Source: Candidatus Electronema sp.
Lineage (GTDB): Bacteria; Desulfobacterota; Desulfobulbia; Desulfobulbales; Desulfobulbaceae
NCBI GenBank assembly: GCA_026645415.1
Contig: JAPEVH010000016.1
Location: 1 to 52,649 of the forward strand
Length of the DNA stretch: 52,649 bases
Direction of reading: 5' to 3'
The notes below the pieces were generated by a model. The model was not told the origin of the DNA, searched no databases, and was given only the letters and a program-made list of their open reading frames with translations. A program made the position numbers and the translations under genes. Positions 33,948 to 43,118 of the stretch are shown in pieces; the stretch's first letter is position 1, and every line of letters begins with the position of its first letter.

Positions 33948-36857
33948 ATGAGCACTATGTTACGCGTCGCCAAGAAGGAGTTTGGTGTATTTTTCAGCAC
34001 TCCAGCGGCCTTTGTTGTTCTTGGCGCATTTTTGGCTGCCACACTGTTTGTCTTTTTTTGGGTTGAGACCTTTTTTGCCCGCAACATCGCTGAAATTCGT
34101 TCACTGTTTGAGTGGATGCCAGTGCTGCTGATTTTCTTGGTCGCAGCCATCACCATGCGGATGTGGGCCGAGGAGCGGCGAGCCGGGACCTTAGAATTTC
34201 TCCTCACCGCGCCGGTGCGGCCCATATCGCTGGTTTTGGGTAAATTTTTTGCCTGTCTCGGCCTGATCGCTCTTGCCTTGCTGCTGACCCTGCCGCTTGC
34301 CATCACAGTGAGTTTTTTGGGGCCGTTAGACTGGGGGCCAGTGCTGGGCGGTTATGTGGCTGCGCTTTGTTTGGCAGCAGCCTATATTGCCATCGGCCTT
34401 TTTGTTAGCATCAAATCAGAGAGCCAAATTGTCAGCCTGATTGCCACCTCGCTGATCTGCGGTCTGCTCTATCTGATCGGCTCTGACACCCTATCTGCCT
34501 TTTTCGGCAACCAAGGCGCAGAAATTCTCCAGTTGCTCGGCTCTGGCTCGCGCTTCAAATCCATCACGCGCGGCGTGATCGACCTGCGCGATATTTACTA
34601 TTATCTCTGCATTATGGGGATTTTTCTCAGCCTCAATATCTACGGTTTAGAGAAAATCCGCTGGGCAGACAATCCAGCCAGCAGCTATCACCGGAGCTGG
34701 CAAATTGCCTGCGGCCTGCTGATCGCCAACTTTTTTGTCGCCAACTTCTGGCTGGCCTCGCTGGGCGGCTTCCGCTCGGATATGACCAAGGGCCATATTT
34801 ATTCGATTTCTGAAGCCACCCGCAGCTATCTTCACCAGCTCCGCGAGCCGCTGCTGATCCGGGGTTATTTCTCTGCTCAGACCCATCCGCTACTGGCCCC
34901 GTTGGTGCCGCGTCTGCGCGACCTGCTGGCAGAATACGCTGTGGCGGGCGGCGATAAAGTGCGGGTTGAATTTGTTGATCCAGCAGAAAACCCGGACTTG
35001 GAGCAGGAAGCTGGCCAAAAATACGGCATTCGACCAGTGCCTTTCCAGACGGAAAGCAAGTATCAGGCTTCGGTGACCAACTCCTATTTTGATATTCTAG
35101 TTCGGTATGGCGACCAATTCGAGACCCTTGGCTTCCGTGACCTAATCGAAGTTAAGGCGCAGAACGAGCGCAATTTGGATGTGGATTTGCGCAACCCGGA
35201 ATACGACATCACCCGTGCCATCAAAAAAGTGCTTTACAGCTACCAAGGTGGCGGCGATCTGTTCAGTTCAATCAACAAGCCCGTGGCACTGACCGGCTAT
35301 TTTTCTGCCGACGAACTGTTACCAGAAGAGCTGCGCAAGCTGAAGACGGATCTGCTCGCCTTGACTAACGAACTGAAAACAGAAAGTAACGGACGTTTCA
35401 CTGCAACTGTCGTTGACCCAGATGCAGACAACGGCAAAACAGCCAAAAAGATCAAGCAGGAATACGGTTTCCAGCCCATGCGGGCCAGCCTTTTTGATCA
35501 GAACAGCTTCTGGTTCTACATCACCTTGGCCAGCGGCGAGCAGGTACTGGAAATTCCCCTGCCAGAAGACTTGGCAAAGGAAAGTCTGCGCCAGTCCATT
35601 CAGGCAGGCTTGAAACGTTTCACCAGCGGCTTTGCCAAAACTGTAGCTCTGAACGTGCCGGAAAGTAGTCCGCCTATGCCACAGTTTGGCATGCCGGCCC
35701 GTGGTTTACAGTTCACAGCCTTGAAAGATGTGCTTTCGCAGGAGCATGTAGTTACTGATGCGGATCTGCGCAAGGGGCAGGTACCGAGCAAGGCTGATCT
35801 GTTGCTCGTAGCTGCGCCAGAAAACTTAGACGAGAAACAGCTTTTTGCTATTGACCAGTTTCTCATGCAGGGCGGCACAGTGATCATTGCTGCTTCGCCT
35901 TACACGGTTAACTTAAACAACGAGTTGTCTATTGCGCCGCACAAAACAGGGTTGGAAGATTGGTTAGCCAATTACGGCATCAGCATGGACAAAAAGCTGG
36001 TGCTTGATCCGCAGAACAGCCCTTTCCCAGTGCCTGCGGAACGGCATCTCGGCGGCTTCACCGTGCGCGAGACCCATTTGGTCAAATATCCCTATTTTGT
36101 TGATATTCGCCCGGACGGCATGAACGAGGAAAGTGGCCTGACTGCCGGGCTGAATCAGATCACTCTGAACTGGGCCTCACCGATCAGCATTGATCAATCG
36201 AAGAATAAGGGCAGAAAGGTTATCCGTTTGCTGGAAAGCTCAAACAAAAGTTGGCTCTCCGCTTCTACAGAAGTTCAGCCTGATTTTGACCAGTACGGCG
36301 AACTGGGCTTCCCAATTGATGGTAAACAAGAAAAACACCTGCTGGCTGCGGCGGTTGAGGGCCGTTTCTCTTCCTATTTTGCAGGCAAAGCATCGCCTCT
36401 ACTGAAAAAGGAAGAAAAGGCTGAGGAAAAGCCAAAACCAGAAGGGGACAAGAAAGACGATAAGGAGAAAAAAGAACAGGTGATTGTCCGCCAGTTGGAC
36501 AAATCACCAGACACGGCCCGAATTATCCTCTTTGCTTCAGGCAGTTTCCTCAGCGATCCAATTCTTGGCATCAGCTCCAGCGTCATGCGGAGCAATTATT
36601 TGGCTCCAGTGCAGCTCGCTGCCAATGCAGTTGACTGGTCGTTAGAAGATCGGGGTCTGCTCTCCATTCGAGGCCGTGGCCATTTCTCCCGTACTCTTGA
36701 TCCAATGAGCAAGCAGAAGCAGGTCGTTGTCGAGTATCTCAACTACGCCTTGGCCTTGCTCGGTCTGGCTCTTATTTGGTTGATCAGACGGCAGCTTCGG
36801 CAGCGTACCAAGAGAGCGCAACTTGCATTTCTGCAACCGATTTCAGGGAGGGTATAA
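33948..36857 (+). CDS. ABC-2 permease fused to GldG-like auxiliary domain
   Basis: A 969-residue fusion. Residues ~1–240 form a six-helix ABC-2 permease (GldF-like; MWAEERRAGTLEFLLTAPVR is characteristic). After a transmembrane segment near 255–270 comes the large extracytoplasmic GldG-like domain (ABC_transp_aux), including RDLLAEYAVAGGDKVRVEFVDP, NVPESSPP and FDQYGELGFPI, and a Lys/Glu-rich low-complexity stretch near 825–850. The final ~40 residues include one more membrane helix (LALLGLALIWLIRRQ). In Bacteroidetes GldF and GldG are separate proteins; a fused form is common outside that phylum. It follows the ATPase by 15 bp. Confidence 0.88.
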   Translation: MSTMLRVAKKEFGVFFSTPAAFVVLGAFLAATLFVFFWVETFFARNIAEIRSLFEWMPVLLIFLVAAITMRMWAEERRAGTLEFLLTAPVRPISLVLGKFFACLGLIALALLLTLPLAITVSFLGPLDWGPVLGGYVAALCLAAAYIAIGLFVSIKSESQIVSLIATSLICGLLYLIGSDTLSAFFGNQGAEILQLLGSGSRFKSITRGVIDLRDIYYYLCIMGIFLSLNIYGLEKIRWADNPASSYHRSWQIACGLLIANFFVANFWLASLGGFRSDMTKGHIYSISEATRSYLHQLREPLLIRGYFSAQTHPLLAPLVPRLRDLLAEYAVAGGDKVRVEFVDPAENPDLEQEAGQKYGIRPVPFQTESKYQASVTNSYFDILVRYGDQFETLGFRDLIEVKAQNERNLDVDLRNPEYDITRAIKKVLYSYQGGGDLFSSINKPVALTGYFSADELLPEELRKLKTDLLALTNELKTESNGRFTATVVDPDADNGKTAKKIKQEYGFQPMRASLFDQNSFWFYITLASGEQVLEIPLPEDLAKESLRQSIQAGLKRFTSGFAKTVALNVPESSPPMPQFGMPARGLQFTALKDVLSQEHVVTDADLRKGQVPSKADLLLVAAPENLDEKQLFAIDQFLMQGGTVIIAASPYTVNLNNELSIAPHKTGLEDWLANYGISMDKKLVLDPQNSPFPVPAERHLGGFTVRETHLVKYPYFVDIRPDGMNEESGLTAGLNQITLNWASPISIDQSKNKGRKVIRLLESSNKSWLSASTEVQPDFDQYGELGFPIDGKQEKHLLAAAVEGRFSSYFAGKASPLLKKEEKAEEKPKPEGDKKDDKEKKEQVIVRQLDKSPDTARIILFASGSFLSDPILGISSSVMRSNYLAPVQLAANAVDWSLEDRGLLSIRGRGHFSRTLDPMSKQKQVVVEYLNYALALLGLALIWLIRRQLRQRTKRAQLAFLQPISGRV

Positions 36858-36859
36858 TC

Positions 36860-37948
36860 ATGATTCAGCGTCTGATATATGTGGCAGCGGCCCTGCTGAT
36901 TGTTCAGATTGGCGCGGCTCTCTTTTTGCAGGTGCGCAGTAGCTCTGGTCTGAATGCAGCCGAGCCAAATGCTCTTTTTCTTTCGATAAGCCCTGATACG
37001 ATCACTGCTGTTCAGATCAGCGCGGGCGACGGGAAAAAAGTCACTCTTAACAAAAAGGACAATAACTGGCTGATGCCGGATGCCTTCTCTGCGCCAGCAG
37101 ACAGAGGCCAAGTAGAAAGTTTGCTGAAGAAGGTAGCGGAAGCCAAGCAGGGGCTGGCTGTGGCTGCAACCAAGGGTGCGGCCAAACGCTTCCAGACAGC
37201 GGCCAAGGATTTCCTTCGCCATGTAGTGTTTAAGGAGGGTGGTAAGACGGTTGCTGATTTCTATCTTGGCAAATCAGCTGGATTTAAGCAGAGCTACGCC
37301 CGTGTTGCTGCTCAGGATGCCGTGTTCACTATTCCGGTCAGCGACTTTGAAGTGGAGACGACTGCCGACAAATGGCTGGATACCAGCCTTGCCCGACTCA
37401 ACCGAGACGAGCTAAAGCAGGTAACGCTAGGTGACATTTCACTCACTCGCAAGGATAAAGACTGGTTGTTGGATGGCGCGGCAGAGGGCGAAGCTGTCAA
37501 GGGGGAATTGGATAAGCTGCTCAATAAGATCACCGGCCTGACTGTCGAGGCAGTGCTTGATCCAGCCAAAGCAGCCCCGCTCTTCCAGCAGGCTCCGGCA
37601 GTACAGTTTACAGCTACGAAAAATGACGGCAGTTCTGTGACCTACGCCTTAGCTAAAGAGAAAGATCATTATGTCCTGAAGATGTCCAGCAGCGAGCTGT
37701 ATTTTAAGATTGGTACATGGCAGGCTGAGGAGCTGACCAAGATGAAGCGGGAGAACTTGTTGGTAAAGAAGCCGGAACAAGCCCAAGCGGCTGAAGCGGC
37801 AGGCAGCCCGGCGAATGCAGAAGCATCACCTGCACCAGCTTCTCCTCTTCCCGCCGCCGTTCCTTCAGAGGAACAACCAAAGCAAGAAGAGCAGCAGGCT
37901 TCTCCGGCACCGCCGGTTCAGCAGGAGAAAAACAACGCGGCTGAATAA
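36860..37948 (+). CDS. DUF4340 protein, membrane-anchored
   Basis: A 362-residue protein. One N-terminal membrane segment (LIYVAAALLIVQIGAALFL) anchors a periplasmic body with the repeating DUF4340 beta pattern (VTLNKKDNNWLMPDAFSAPA, FYLGKSAGFKQSYARV, ISLTRKDKDWLLDG). The last ~60 residues are a Pro/Ala/Glu-rich tail. DUF4340 proteins regularly accompany the GldA/GldFG-like transporter as its third component; the role is unknown. The start is ATG 36860, three bases after the permease stop, preceded by GGAGGG. Part of its 3' end is echoed in a decayed copy at 42805–42882. Confidence 0.85.
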   Translation: MIQRLIYVAAALLIVQIGAALFLQVRSSSGLNAAEPNALFLSISPDTITAVQISAGDGKKVTLNKKDNNWLMPDAFSAPADRGQVESLLKKVAEAKQGLAVAATKGAAKRFQTAAKDFLRHVVFKEGGKTVADFYLGKSAGFKQSYARVAAQDAVFTIPVSDFEVETTADKWLDTSLARLNRDELKQVTLGDISLTRKDKDWLLDGAAEGEAVKGELDKLLNKITGLTVEAVLDPAKAAPLFQQAPAVQFTATKNDGSSVTYALAKEKDHYVLKMSSSELYFKIGTWQAEELTKMKRENLLVKKPEQAQAAEAAGSPANAEASPAPASPLPAAVPSEEQPKQEEQQASPAPPVQQEKNNAAE

Positions 37949-37972
37949 CAGCAGTAAAGTTTAGCACGGGGT

Positions 37973-38006
37973 AGAAGGCATCTTCCAGCAGGGAGGTGCC
38001 TTTTTT
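37973..38006 (+). terminator. Terminator of the ABC/DUF4340 operon
   Basis: AAGGCATCTTCC pairs imperfectly with GGAGGTGCCTT across AGCA, followed by a run of six Ts. It lies between the convergent DUF4340 and ATPase genes. Confidence 0.75.
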
Positions 38007-38033
38007 GTTCCATCTGCCTGCGGTGAAAAAACT

Positions 38034-41000
38034 TTACAAACTCTCTCTGAAGCGGTCCGGCGGATGATGCCAGAGAATCCAGCGGCGGTAGAGAGCCACG
38101 CCGAAACTATAGCCAAAATCAGCGTACATAAGCAGCTCTTCTTGGGTGAGCTGTTCAAGGGCCGAACGAGCCTCTTCATGCTCAATGCTGATGCGCAATT
38201 CCTTGGCCCGGATGCACAGATCTTCAAGGCGAATTTTTCTCCGTGAAATCTCATCAAGGCTTTCCGCCATGACCACCAGCACTCTTCTTTTAGCCGAATC
38301 CGCATCTTGCCAGTAGTTGTCAAAGGCTGGATTGTCTCTTCGGCTCAATTCTTGGCCAGCTTTTTCCATGTCGCCGTAGGTGACGTAATTGCTGCGCTCG
38401 CCGCCTTGCAAGACAATTGCATCAAAGGTCTGCATCAAGCAGGAGCCAAGTGCCTGAAGCAGCAGCGGATGTCCGTGCGTGAGCTGAAAAGCCAGCCGCA
38501 GGGCTTGCGGATCATACTCAAGAATCCCTTCCACTGGACGAGTCAGCACCTCGGCAGCTTCCTTATCATCGAAATAGGACACTATCTTCTCACGGGTGGT
38601 GTTATAGAAGATGGAGTCATAATCTCGTGCGCCCTGCCGCAGCTCGTAGGTGCCGCAGAACAGGAGCAGCAGCGGCACGTCTGGAGCCTGCATCAGGGAA
38701 CGGAGCAGATGGGTTAGCTCTGCATAGTTGCGGCGGGCAAAGAAGTTGGCCTCGTCAATCATGAGGAGGAAATAACGGCCTGACAGCAGCGGCAGCAGGG
38801 AGCGGAGAAAGCGTTTAAAGGAGGCTCCTACATGCTGCTGGTTGAGCAGTTCAGGCGGATTTGTGCCAATCTGTTCCGCCATCGCTTCGGCTGTGGCCTG
38901 CAAAAATTCTGTCATACTCTTCTCGCCTTGCAGATCAATCAGGATTGGAATGACCTTCTCGTTCACGCCGCCCCGGCGGATTTTTTCCAGCAGGCTGCTT
39001 TTGCCCATGCGGCGGAGGCCGATGAGCAGCAGGGCCTCCTTGTTAGCAGGCTCCTGCCAAAGCAGCCTAATCTCACGGAGAAGCTGTTTGCGGCCAACAA
39101 AGTAGAGGTCGTTGCTCAGACGCGGGCCGACAACATAATATTGCTTTTTTGCAAGCTGATATGGTTTTCCTTTCTCGCTGGCATAGAGAATAAAGTTGAC
39201 TGGCCATTGATAACTGCGTTCGTCCAGATCAAGGGCGGTCAGGGTGCCGTTGATCACGTAGCGGCCCGGCTGTTCGATGAGCAAATCTGTCCGCAATTGC
39301 TTGGCATCCTGTCCTTGCAGTAGGCCGGGCAGATTGAGATCAAAGGAGCACCAGACAATATTCTCTACCGGTTCGAGATGGAGTTGAACCTTTTGGGCAA
39401 TGGCTCCGCCGCTTTTGTTATGAATTGAAAAGCTCAGGCTGGCGTTACCCGGCTGAAAGGAATCTGTTTCAGGGCTGATTTCCAGCAGCAGCCATTCTTT
39501 GCAGTCTTTGATTTCCTGCTCATAGCTATCGCTCCAGATAGCAACAAGTTCTTCAGCAATATCGCTCCAGAACCAAGGCAGATCAGACCAGTCAATTTTC
39601 TCAAGTCGTTTCTGTTGGTTGAACAGGTAGAAAACTTTAGCTTCTTTGGCTGACAAATACTGATAATCCTGCAAGACTGAGGAGCAGTGTTTCTGCAATC
39701 TGGAGACAAGGTGCCAGCCGCCGTTCATCCATGAGCTGCTGTCGGGATGTGGCTGCTCAGGATGGCAATGGCAGAGTTGGTGAAAATCTTTAACTGTTGC
39801 TAATTTTCCAAGGGCGATGAGCAGGGTACTGTATTCTTCTTTGCCAGTGCATTCCCCGCATTGAGCGAGGAATGCACTGGCAGCGGCAAGGCGTTCGGTA
39901 AAATTTTTTTGACTGAGAGCAAACATTTCCTCCCAGTTATCTGAGTCTGTCTCATTTTTTAAAAACCATAATAGCGGATATTGCCCAGCAGATGGACGCT
40001 CATATACTGAGAGATGCACATTTTTTTCTTCATGGGTATTTTTTTTTCTAACGGCAAGAAGGATTGCAACGGAACGGGCAAGGAGCGAGCCAAGCAGAAG
40101 CTGCTGCAAGGTTGCTGAATTGGTATTTATTGCAAGATAACCTGCAACGCTAAGACCTTCTTTACCATTAAGAACAAGTTGCGCTGCCTTGCGAGCGGCC
40201 ATACCCTGAAAACTTTGAGACTGAACTGTACATAGAGTTGCATAGCCTAATTCGATGTCTTTTTCCACAACCAGAGCCAGATAGCATTTAAGCTTTGGTA
40301 ATGGTAAAAAAATAGACTGCCAAAAATTAATTAGAGGAGTAGATAGTGGAGTCGAGTGATGACGAACAGAAGCTGATCTGTATAATATGAATGCAAAAGG
40401 CAAAAGCGCAGGATAGATAAAAAATCCGCTGGCAAGAAACGGTGCAAGAAAAAAATAATAAAAAATAATTTTTTTTTCTACATAGCTTGATGAAAAAGGG
40501 TTAAGAATTGCTGTTAGCGATGGTATCCAGAAAAAAAATAATAATAAAAATGTATTTTTTGCATGAAAAATTTCTTTTCTTGCTATCAATTCATCATTAA
40601 ATAATGATGACAATATAATAATCAGCATGAATGTACTGATTATCATTAATATAACATTTGTGCATTGAAAAAATAAATTTAAAAAAAACAATATCATATA
40701 AATGATAACAATCAGTATAGCAACTATCGCAAACAATATTCTTATCCTGTATTTTATTTTATTTCTTTTTGTTAATGATTTGATAATCAGCATCATTGAT
40801 GAAATTAAGAATGTTAAGCTGTTTGAAAAAATCGCCCACGACAATGAACTCTCATAAGCATAGATTCTCAAAATAAAACCAGTAACAACGCAAACTATAG
40901 ATATAAAAGTTAAAGCTCCAGATATCGCCCCGGCAAAAGCAAAAACTATAGCTATTACTCCAGAAAGAGATAATACACTTGTAACTAATGTCACAATAGC

Positions 41001-41195
41001 CTTGTCAAGTGTAATTAACTCTGTATGTAAAAATAAAAAAACTAATACAATACCATTTGTCACATTCCCGATAGACGCACTTAAAAATTCTTTCCATTCA
41101 TCTTCCTGTATTCTTTTTAGAACAGTAAAAGGCCTCATCCAAAACTCCAAAGGCCACAGCCACCCATGCCGGAGAACATATTTAAGCGTATTCAT
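38034..41195 (-). CDS. Membrane STAND-type ATPase with Ig-like middle domain
   Basis: A 1053-residue protein with an unusual layout. Residues ~45–290 contain roughly eight hydrophobic helices (AT-rich, Ile/Phe/Leu codons). A helical, HEAT-like region follows (~310–580), then a beta-sandwich region resembling an Ig/CARDB domain (~585–690). The C-terminal P-loop ATPase starts with YVVGPRLSNDLYFVGR; Walker A is GLRRMGKSSLL with K732 and Walker B is LLMIDEANFF with D814/E815. A winged-helix-like tail ends it. The YFVGR lead-in is typical of bacterial nSTAND/AAA_16 ATPases, many of them signalling or defence proteins. Its ATG is five bases after the stop of the ATPase gene upstream, so both are one operon. 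The substrate and trigger are unknown to me. Confidence 0.8.
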   Translation of the reverse strand: MNTLKYVLRHGWLWPLEFWMRPFTVLKRIQEDEWKEFLSASIGNVTNGIVLVFLFLHTELITLDKAIVTLVTSVLSLSGVIAIVFAFAGAISGALTFISIVCVVTGFILRIYAYESSLSWAIFSNSLTFLISSMMLIIKSLTKRNKIKYRIRILFAIVAILIVIIYMILFFLNLFFQCTNVILMIISTFMLIIILSSLFNDELIARKEIFHAKNTFLLLFFFWIPSLTAILNPFSSSYVEKKIIFYYFFLAPFLASGFFIYPALLPFAFILYRSASVRHHSTPLSTPLINFWQSIFLPLPKLKCYLALVVEKDIELGYATLCTVQSQSFQGMAARKAAQLVLNGKEGLSVAGYLAINTNSATLQQLLLGSLLARSVAILLAVRKKNTHEEKNVHLSVYERPSAGQYPLLWFLKNETDSDNWEEMFALSQKNFTERLAAASAFLAQCGECTGKEEYSTLLIALGKLATVKDFHQLCHCHPEQPHPDSSSWMNGGWHLVSRLQKHCSSVLQDYQYLSAKEAKVFYLFNQQKRLEKIDWSDLPWFWSDIAEELVAIWSDSYEQEIKDCKEWLLLEISPETDSFQPGNASLSFSIHNKSGGAIAQKVQLHLEPVENIVWCSFDLNLPGLLQGQDAKQLRTDLLIEQPGRYVINGTLTALDLDERSYQWPVNFILYASEKGKPYQLAKKQYYVVGPRLSNDLYFVGRKQLLREIRLLWQEPANKEALLLIGLRRMGKSSLLEKIRRGGVNEKVIPILIDLQGEKSMTEFLQATAEAMAEQIGTNPPELLNQQHVGASFKRFLRSLLPLLSGRYFLLMIDEANFFARRNYAELTHLLRSLMQAPDVPLLLLFCGTYELRQGARDYDSIFYNTTREKIVSYFDDKEAAEVLTRPVEGILEYDPQALRLAFQLTHGHPLLLQALGSCLMQTFDAIVLQGGERSNYVTYGDMEKAGQELSRRDNPAFDNYWQDADSAKRRVLVVMAESLDEISRRKIRLEDLCIRAKELRISIEHEEARSALEQLTQEELLMYADFGYSFGVALYRRWILWHHPPDRFRESL

Positions 41196-41200
41196 AGGTT

Positions 41201-42430
41201 TTACTCATTGATTGGCGAATCATCTTGATAGAACGTCTTTCTCATTTTCCCAACAAAGCTGACTGCCTTTTCAATCTGATCAAGATATTTGAGCCAGACT
41301 TCAGCTGAGTTTAATGCCTTTTCAGGGTCTTTTTTGATCTCTTGGAGATACGCATCCACACTCTTTTTCTTCGGCAGAAATTTTTCCGGCAAAGCCTTGG
41401 CAAAGTCAGTGCAAACCAATTTTCCCTCAACCAGCAAACCACGATCCTCCAAATTCTGCGTTATCTCATCATCAGGAATAGCCTTTTCCGCAATCACCTC
41501 AAAAAGTCTGGCAACCTCCTTCTCATTGCGCCGCCGCCAAATATCCTCCATGATGTTGTGGAGATTCCGATGCAGATGGCGAATATCTGGAGCCAGACCA
41601 TGCTGCGCGGCGAAAGTGTGCTCATGCAGGGCGCACTGAAGCAAAAAGGGATGACAGCCATAGCGGTTCAAAAGCTGTTCCGGCGTGGCAGCAAGAGCAA
41701 GTCCAGCATGTTGCAGTGGCCGCTCAACAAGCTGGCTTGCTGCAGCTTGCTCCAGCAAGCCGAGCGTCCACGAAGCAAAAATATTCCAAAAGCGCGAGCC
41801 GTGAATCGCCTCGGTGTGGCAAAGCGTTCTGATGTGCTCGTGGCTGACGATGAAAAAGCCGAAACGGTTTTCTGGGTTGTCGCCAAGACTGCGCAGATTG
41901 TTGAAAAAGGTCACATCAAAAACCGGGTTGTCTGCCAGCACCTCAAATTCATCCAGCAGAAGCACAAAACCGCAGCTTTTTGCCCACCGCCGTACAGAAC
42001 TTTGAAGCTGATCAAAATCTGCCGGAGGAACGGCAAGCTGCTCACTCAAAGCCTCAGCAACTGCCTCGCCAAGATCAGTGAAAAATCGCTCCTGCGAGGC
42101 CCGGTTCAGCCCCTGCGCATTGCAGCAGATGGAAATCAGATTTTCCTCTGCCGCCAGCACCGCCTTGAGCTGATTCAGGAGCGAACTTTTGCCAATACGG
42201 GGATCGCCGACCAAGTTGATGTGGCCGGGATTGTCGTTGCAGAGCGTTAGCTGGAAGCGGTGCAGCAGAGCTGCCCGCCCGAAAAAGACCGGAGAGTTCT
42301 CCGGCAGCGCAGTATTTCCTGCCTGAAAAGGATTTTCGCCCGGATGAATCTGTTGCAGACGTTCAGCCAGCGGCAAAAAACCGGGATTTTGCCTGCTGCC
42401 CAATGAGGCGGTGAAGTTGCCATTTTTCAT
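41201..42430 (-). CDS. Soluble AAA_16/STAND-type ATPase, partner of the membrane ATPase
   Basis: A 409-residue soluble ATPase. A short leader (~residues 1–50) precedes SPVFFGRAALLHRF, the lead-in of the ATPase domain. Walker A is GDPRIGKSSLL (K81), Walker B is FVLLLDEFEVL (D160/E161), and FFIVSHEHIRTL looks like a sensor-1 region. The C-terminal ~100 residues are helical and charged. I take the ATG at 42430 because an AAGGA ribosome binding site precedes it; an upstream ATG at 42472 would add 14 residues without one. It is the first gene of a two-gene minus-strand operon. The ATPase module is related to, but much shorter than, the one of its partner. Function unknown. Confidence 0.78.
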   Translation of the reverse strand: MKNGNFTASLGSRQNPGFLPLAERLQQIHPGENPFQAGNTALPENSPVFFGRAALLHRFQLTLCNDNPGHINLVGDPRIGKSSLLNQLKAVLAAEENLISICCNAQGLNRASQERFFTDLGEAVAEALSEQLAVPPADFDQLQSSVRRWAKSCGFVLLLDEFEVLADNPVFDVTFFNNLRSLGDNPENRFGFFIVSHEHIRTLCHTEAIHGSRFWNIFASWTLGLLEQAAASQLVERPLQHAGLALAATPEQLLNRYGCHPFLLQCALHEHTFAAQHGLAPDIRHLHRNLHNIMEDIWRRRNEKEVARLFEVIAEKAIPDDEITQNLEDRGLLVEGKLVCTDFAKALPEKFLPKKKSVDAYLQEIKKDPEKALNSAEVWLKYLDQIEKAVSFVGKMRKTFYQDDSPINE

Positions 42431-42705
42431 TTCTGTTTTCCTTGTGCTGGGTTGCGGCCAGATTTCCAACATGTTCTACCATCAACCGGAATACGTTGAC
42501 AATGTTTTTCCGGGCAGGTATCGTTTTCCTTTTCTGCGTGGATTTAAGTTGTAAGCGTAACTTTTTTCGGAGTTGAAAAAAAATAGCTATGACAGCATGA
42601 TGATTCAATTCTCACCGCCACGTAAGAGGCGCACATATCTCGTCGAAGCGGAATGCTGCCAGATTCACGGGTTAAGACAGGCAGGGCATCACTTGCTGTA
42701 AAACA

Positions 42706-42766
42706 ACAGGCCATGAGAATCTCTCAGCTTCAACACGCTGAAAAAGTTGTTCTCATGAGCCTGTCA
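42706..42766. repeat. Long imperfect inverted repeat
   Basis: The arms ACAGGC-CATGAGAA and TTCTCATGAGCCTGT pair over 14 bp with one bulge. An inner CAGC/GCTG helix lies in the loop. No T-run follows closely on either side, so a terminator is less likely than a mobile-element end or a REP-like unit. Confidence 0.55.
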
Positions 42767-42804
42767 AAAAATTGCACTGGGAACTTGAATCCGCTATCTA
42801 TATC

Positions 42805-42882
42805 CAAGCTGAGGAGCTGACCAAGCTGGAGCGAGAGAACTTGTTGGTGAAAAAGCAGGAAAAGGCGACAGAGGCAGGCAGT
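42805..42882 (+). pseudogene. Decayed duplicate of the DUF4340 3' end
   Basis: Translated here: QAEELTKLERENLLVKKQE, against QAEELTKMKRENLLVKKPE in the intact DUF4340 gene (from 37721). Over the first ~57 bases the nucleotide identity is roughly 85% by eye. The frame stays open to a TAA near 42938 but the upstream part has lost similarity, so only a fragment survives. It suggests a second copy of the DUF4340 gene or operon once stood here. Confidence 0.7.
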
Positions 42883-43118
42883 AGCTCAAGCTGGGAGCTG
42901 CCTTTAAAGCAGAATGATAAATACCGACGAACAGATTAATAATTACCATCCATGACCTCAGCATGAGACTCCTCCTTTTTTTCCTTCTGCTGGAGCGATA
43001 GAACTGTATAATTATCCTCTGCCCATCGGCAAGCTCAGTCATCTTGCATTAAGTAAATACTACTGTGTGACACAATGCTTGTCAATATGACCTACATGTT
43101 CTTTTACTCCTCAAATTG

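Larger units (their letters stand above)
42431..43118. other. Intergenic region with gene debris and inverted repeat
   Basis: About 690 bp between divergent genes. It holds a long inverted repeat (42706–42766) and a decayed piece of a DUF4340 gene (42805–42882), both listed separately. The promoters of the ATPase operon and of the radical SAM gene should lie here; I see no consensus promoter. The radical SAM ATG at 43119 lacks an evident ribosome binding site. Confidence 0.6.

Noticed and set aside
41342-42250. 302-codon plus-strand frame opposite the soluble ATPase gene
   Set aside because: The minus strand has clear Walker motifs here; the plus frame has none and is a shadow.
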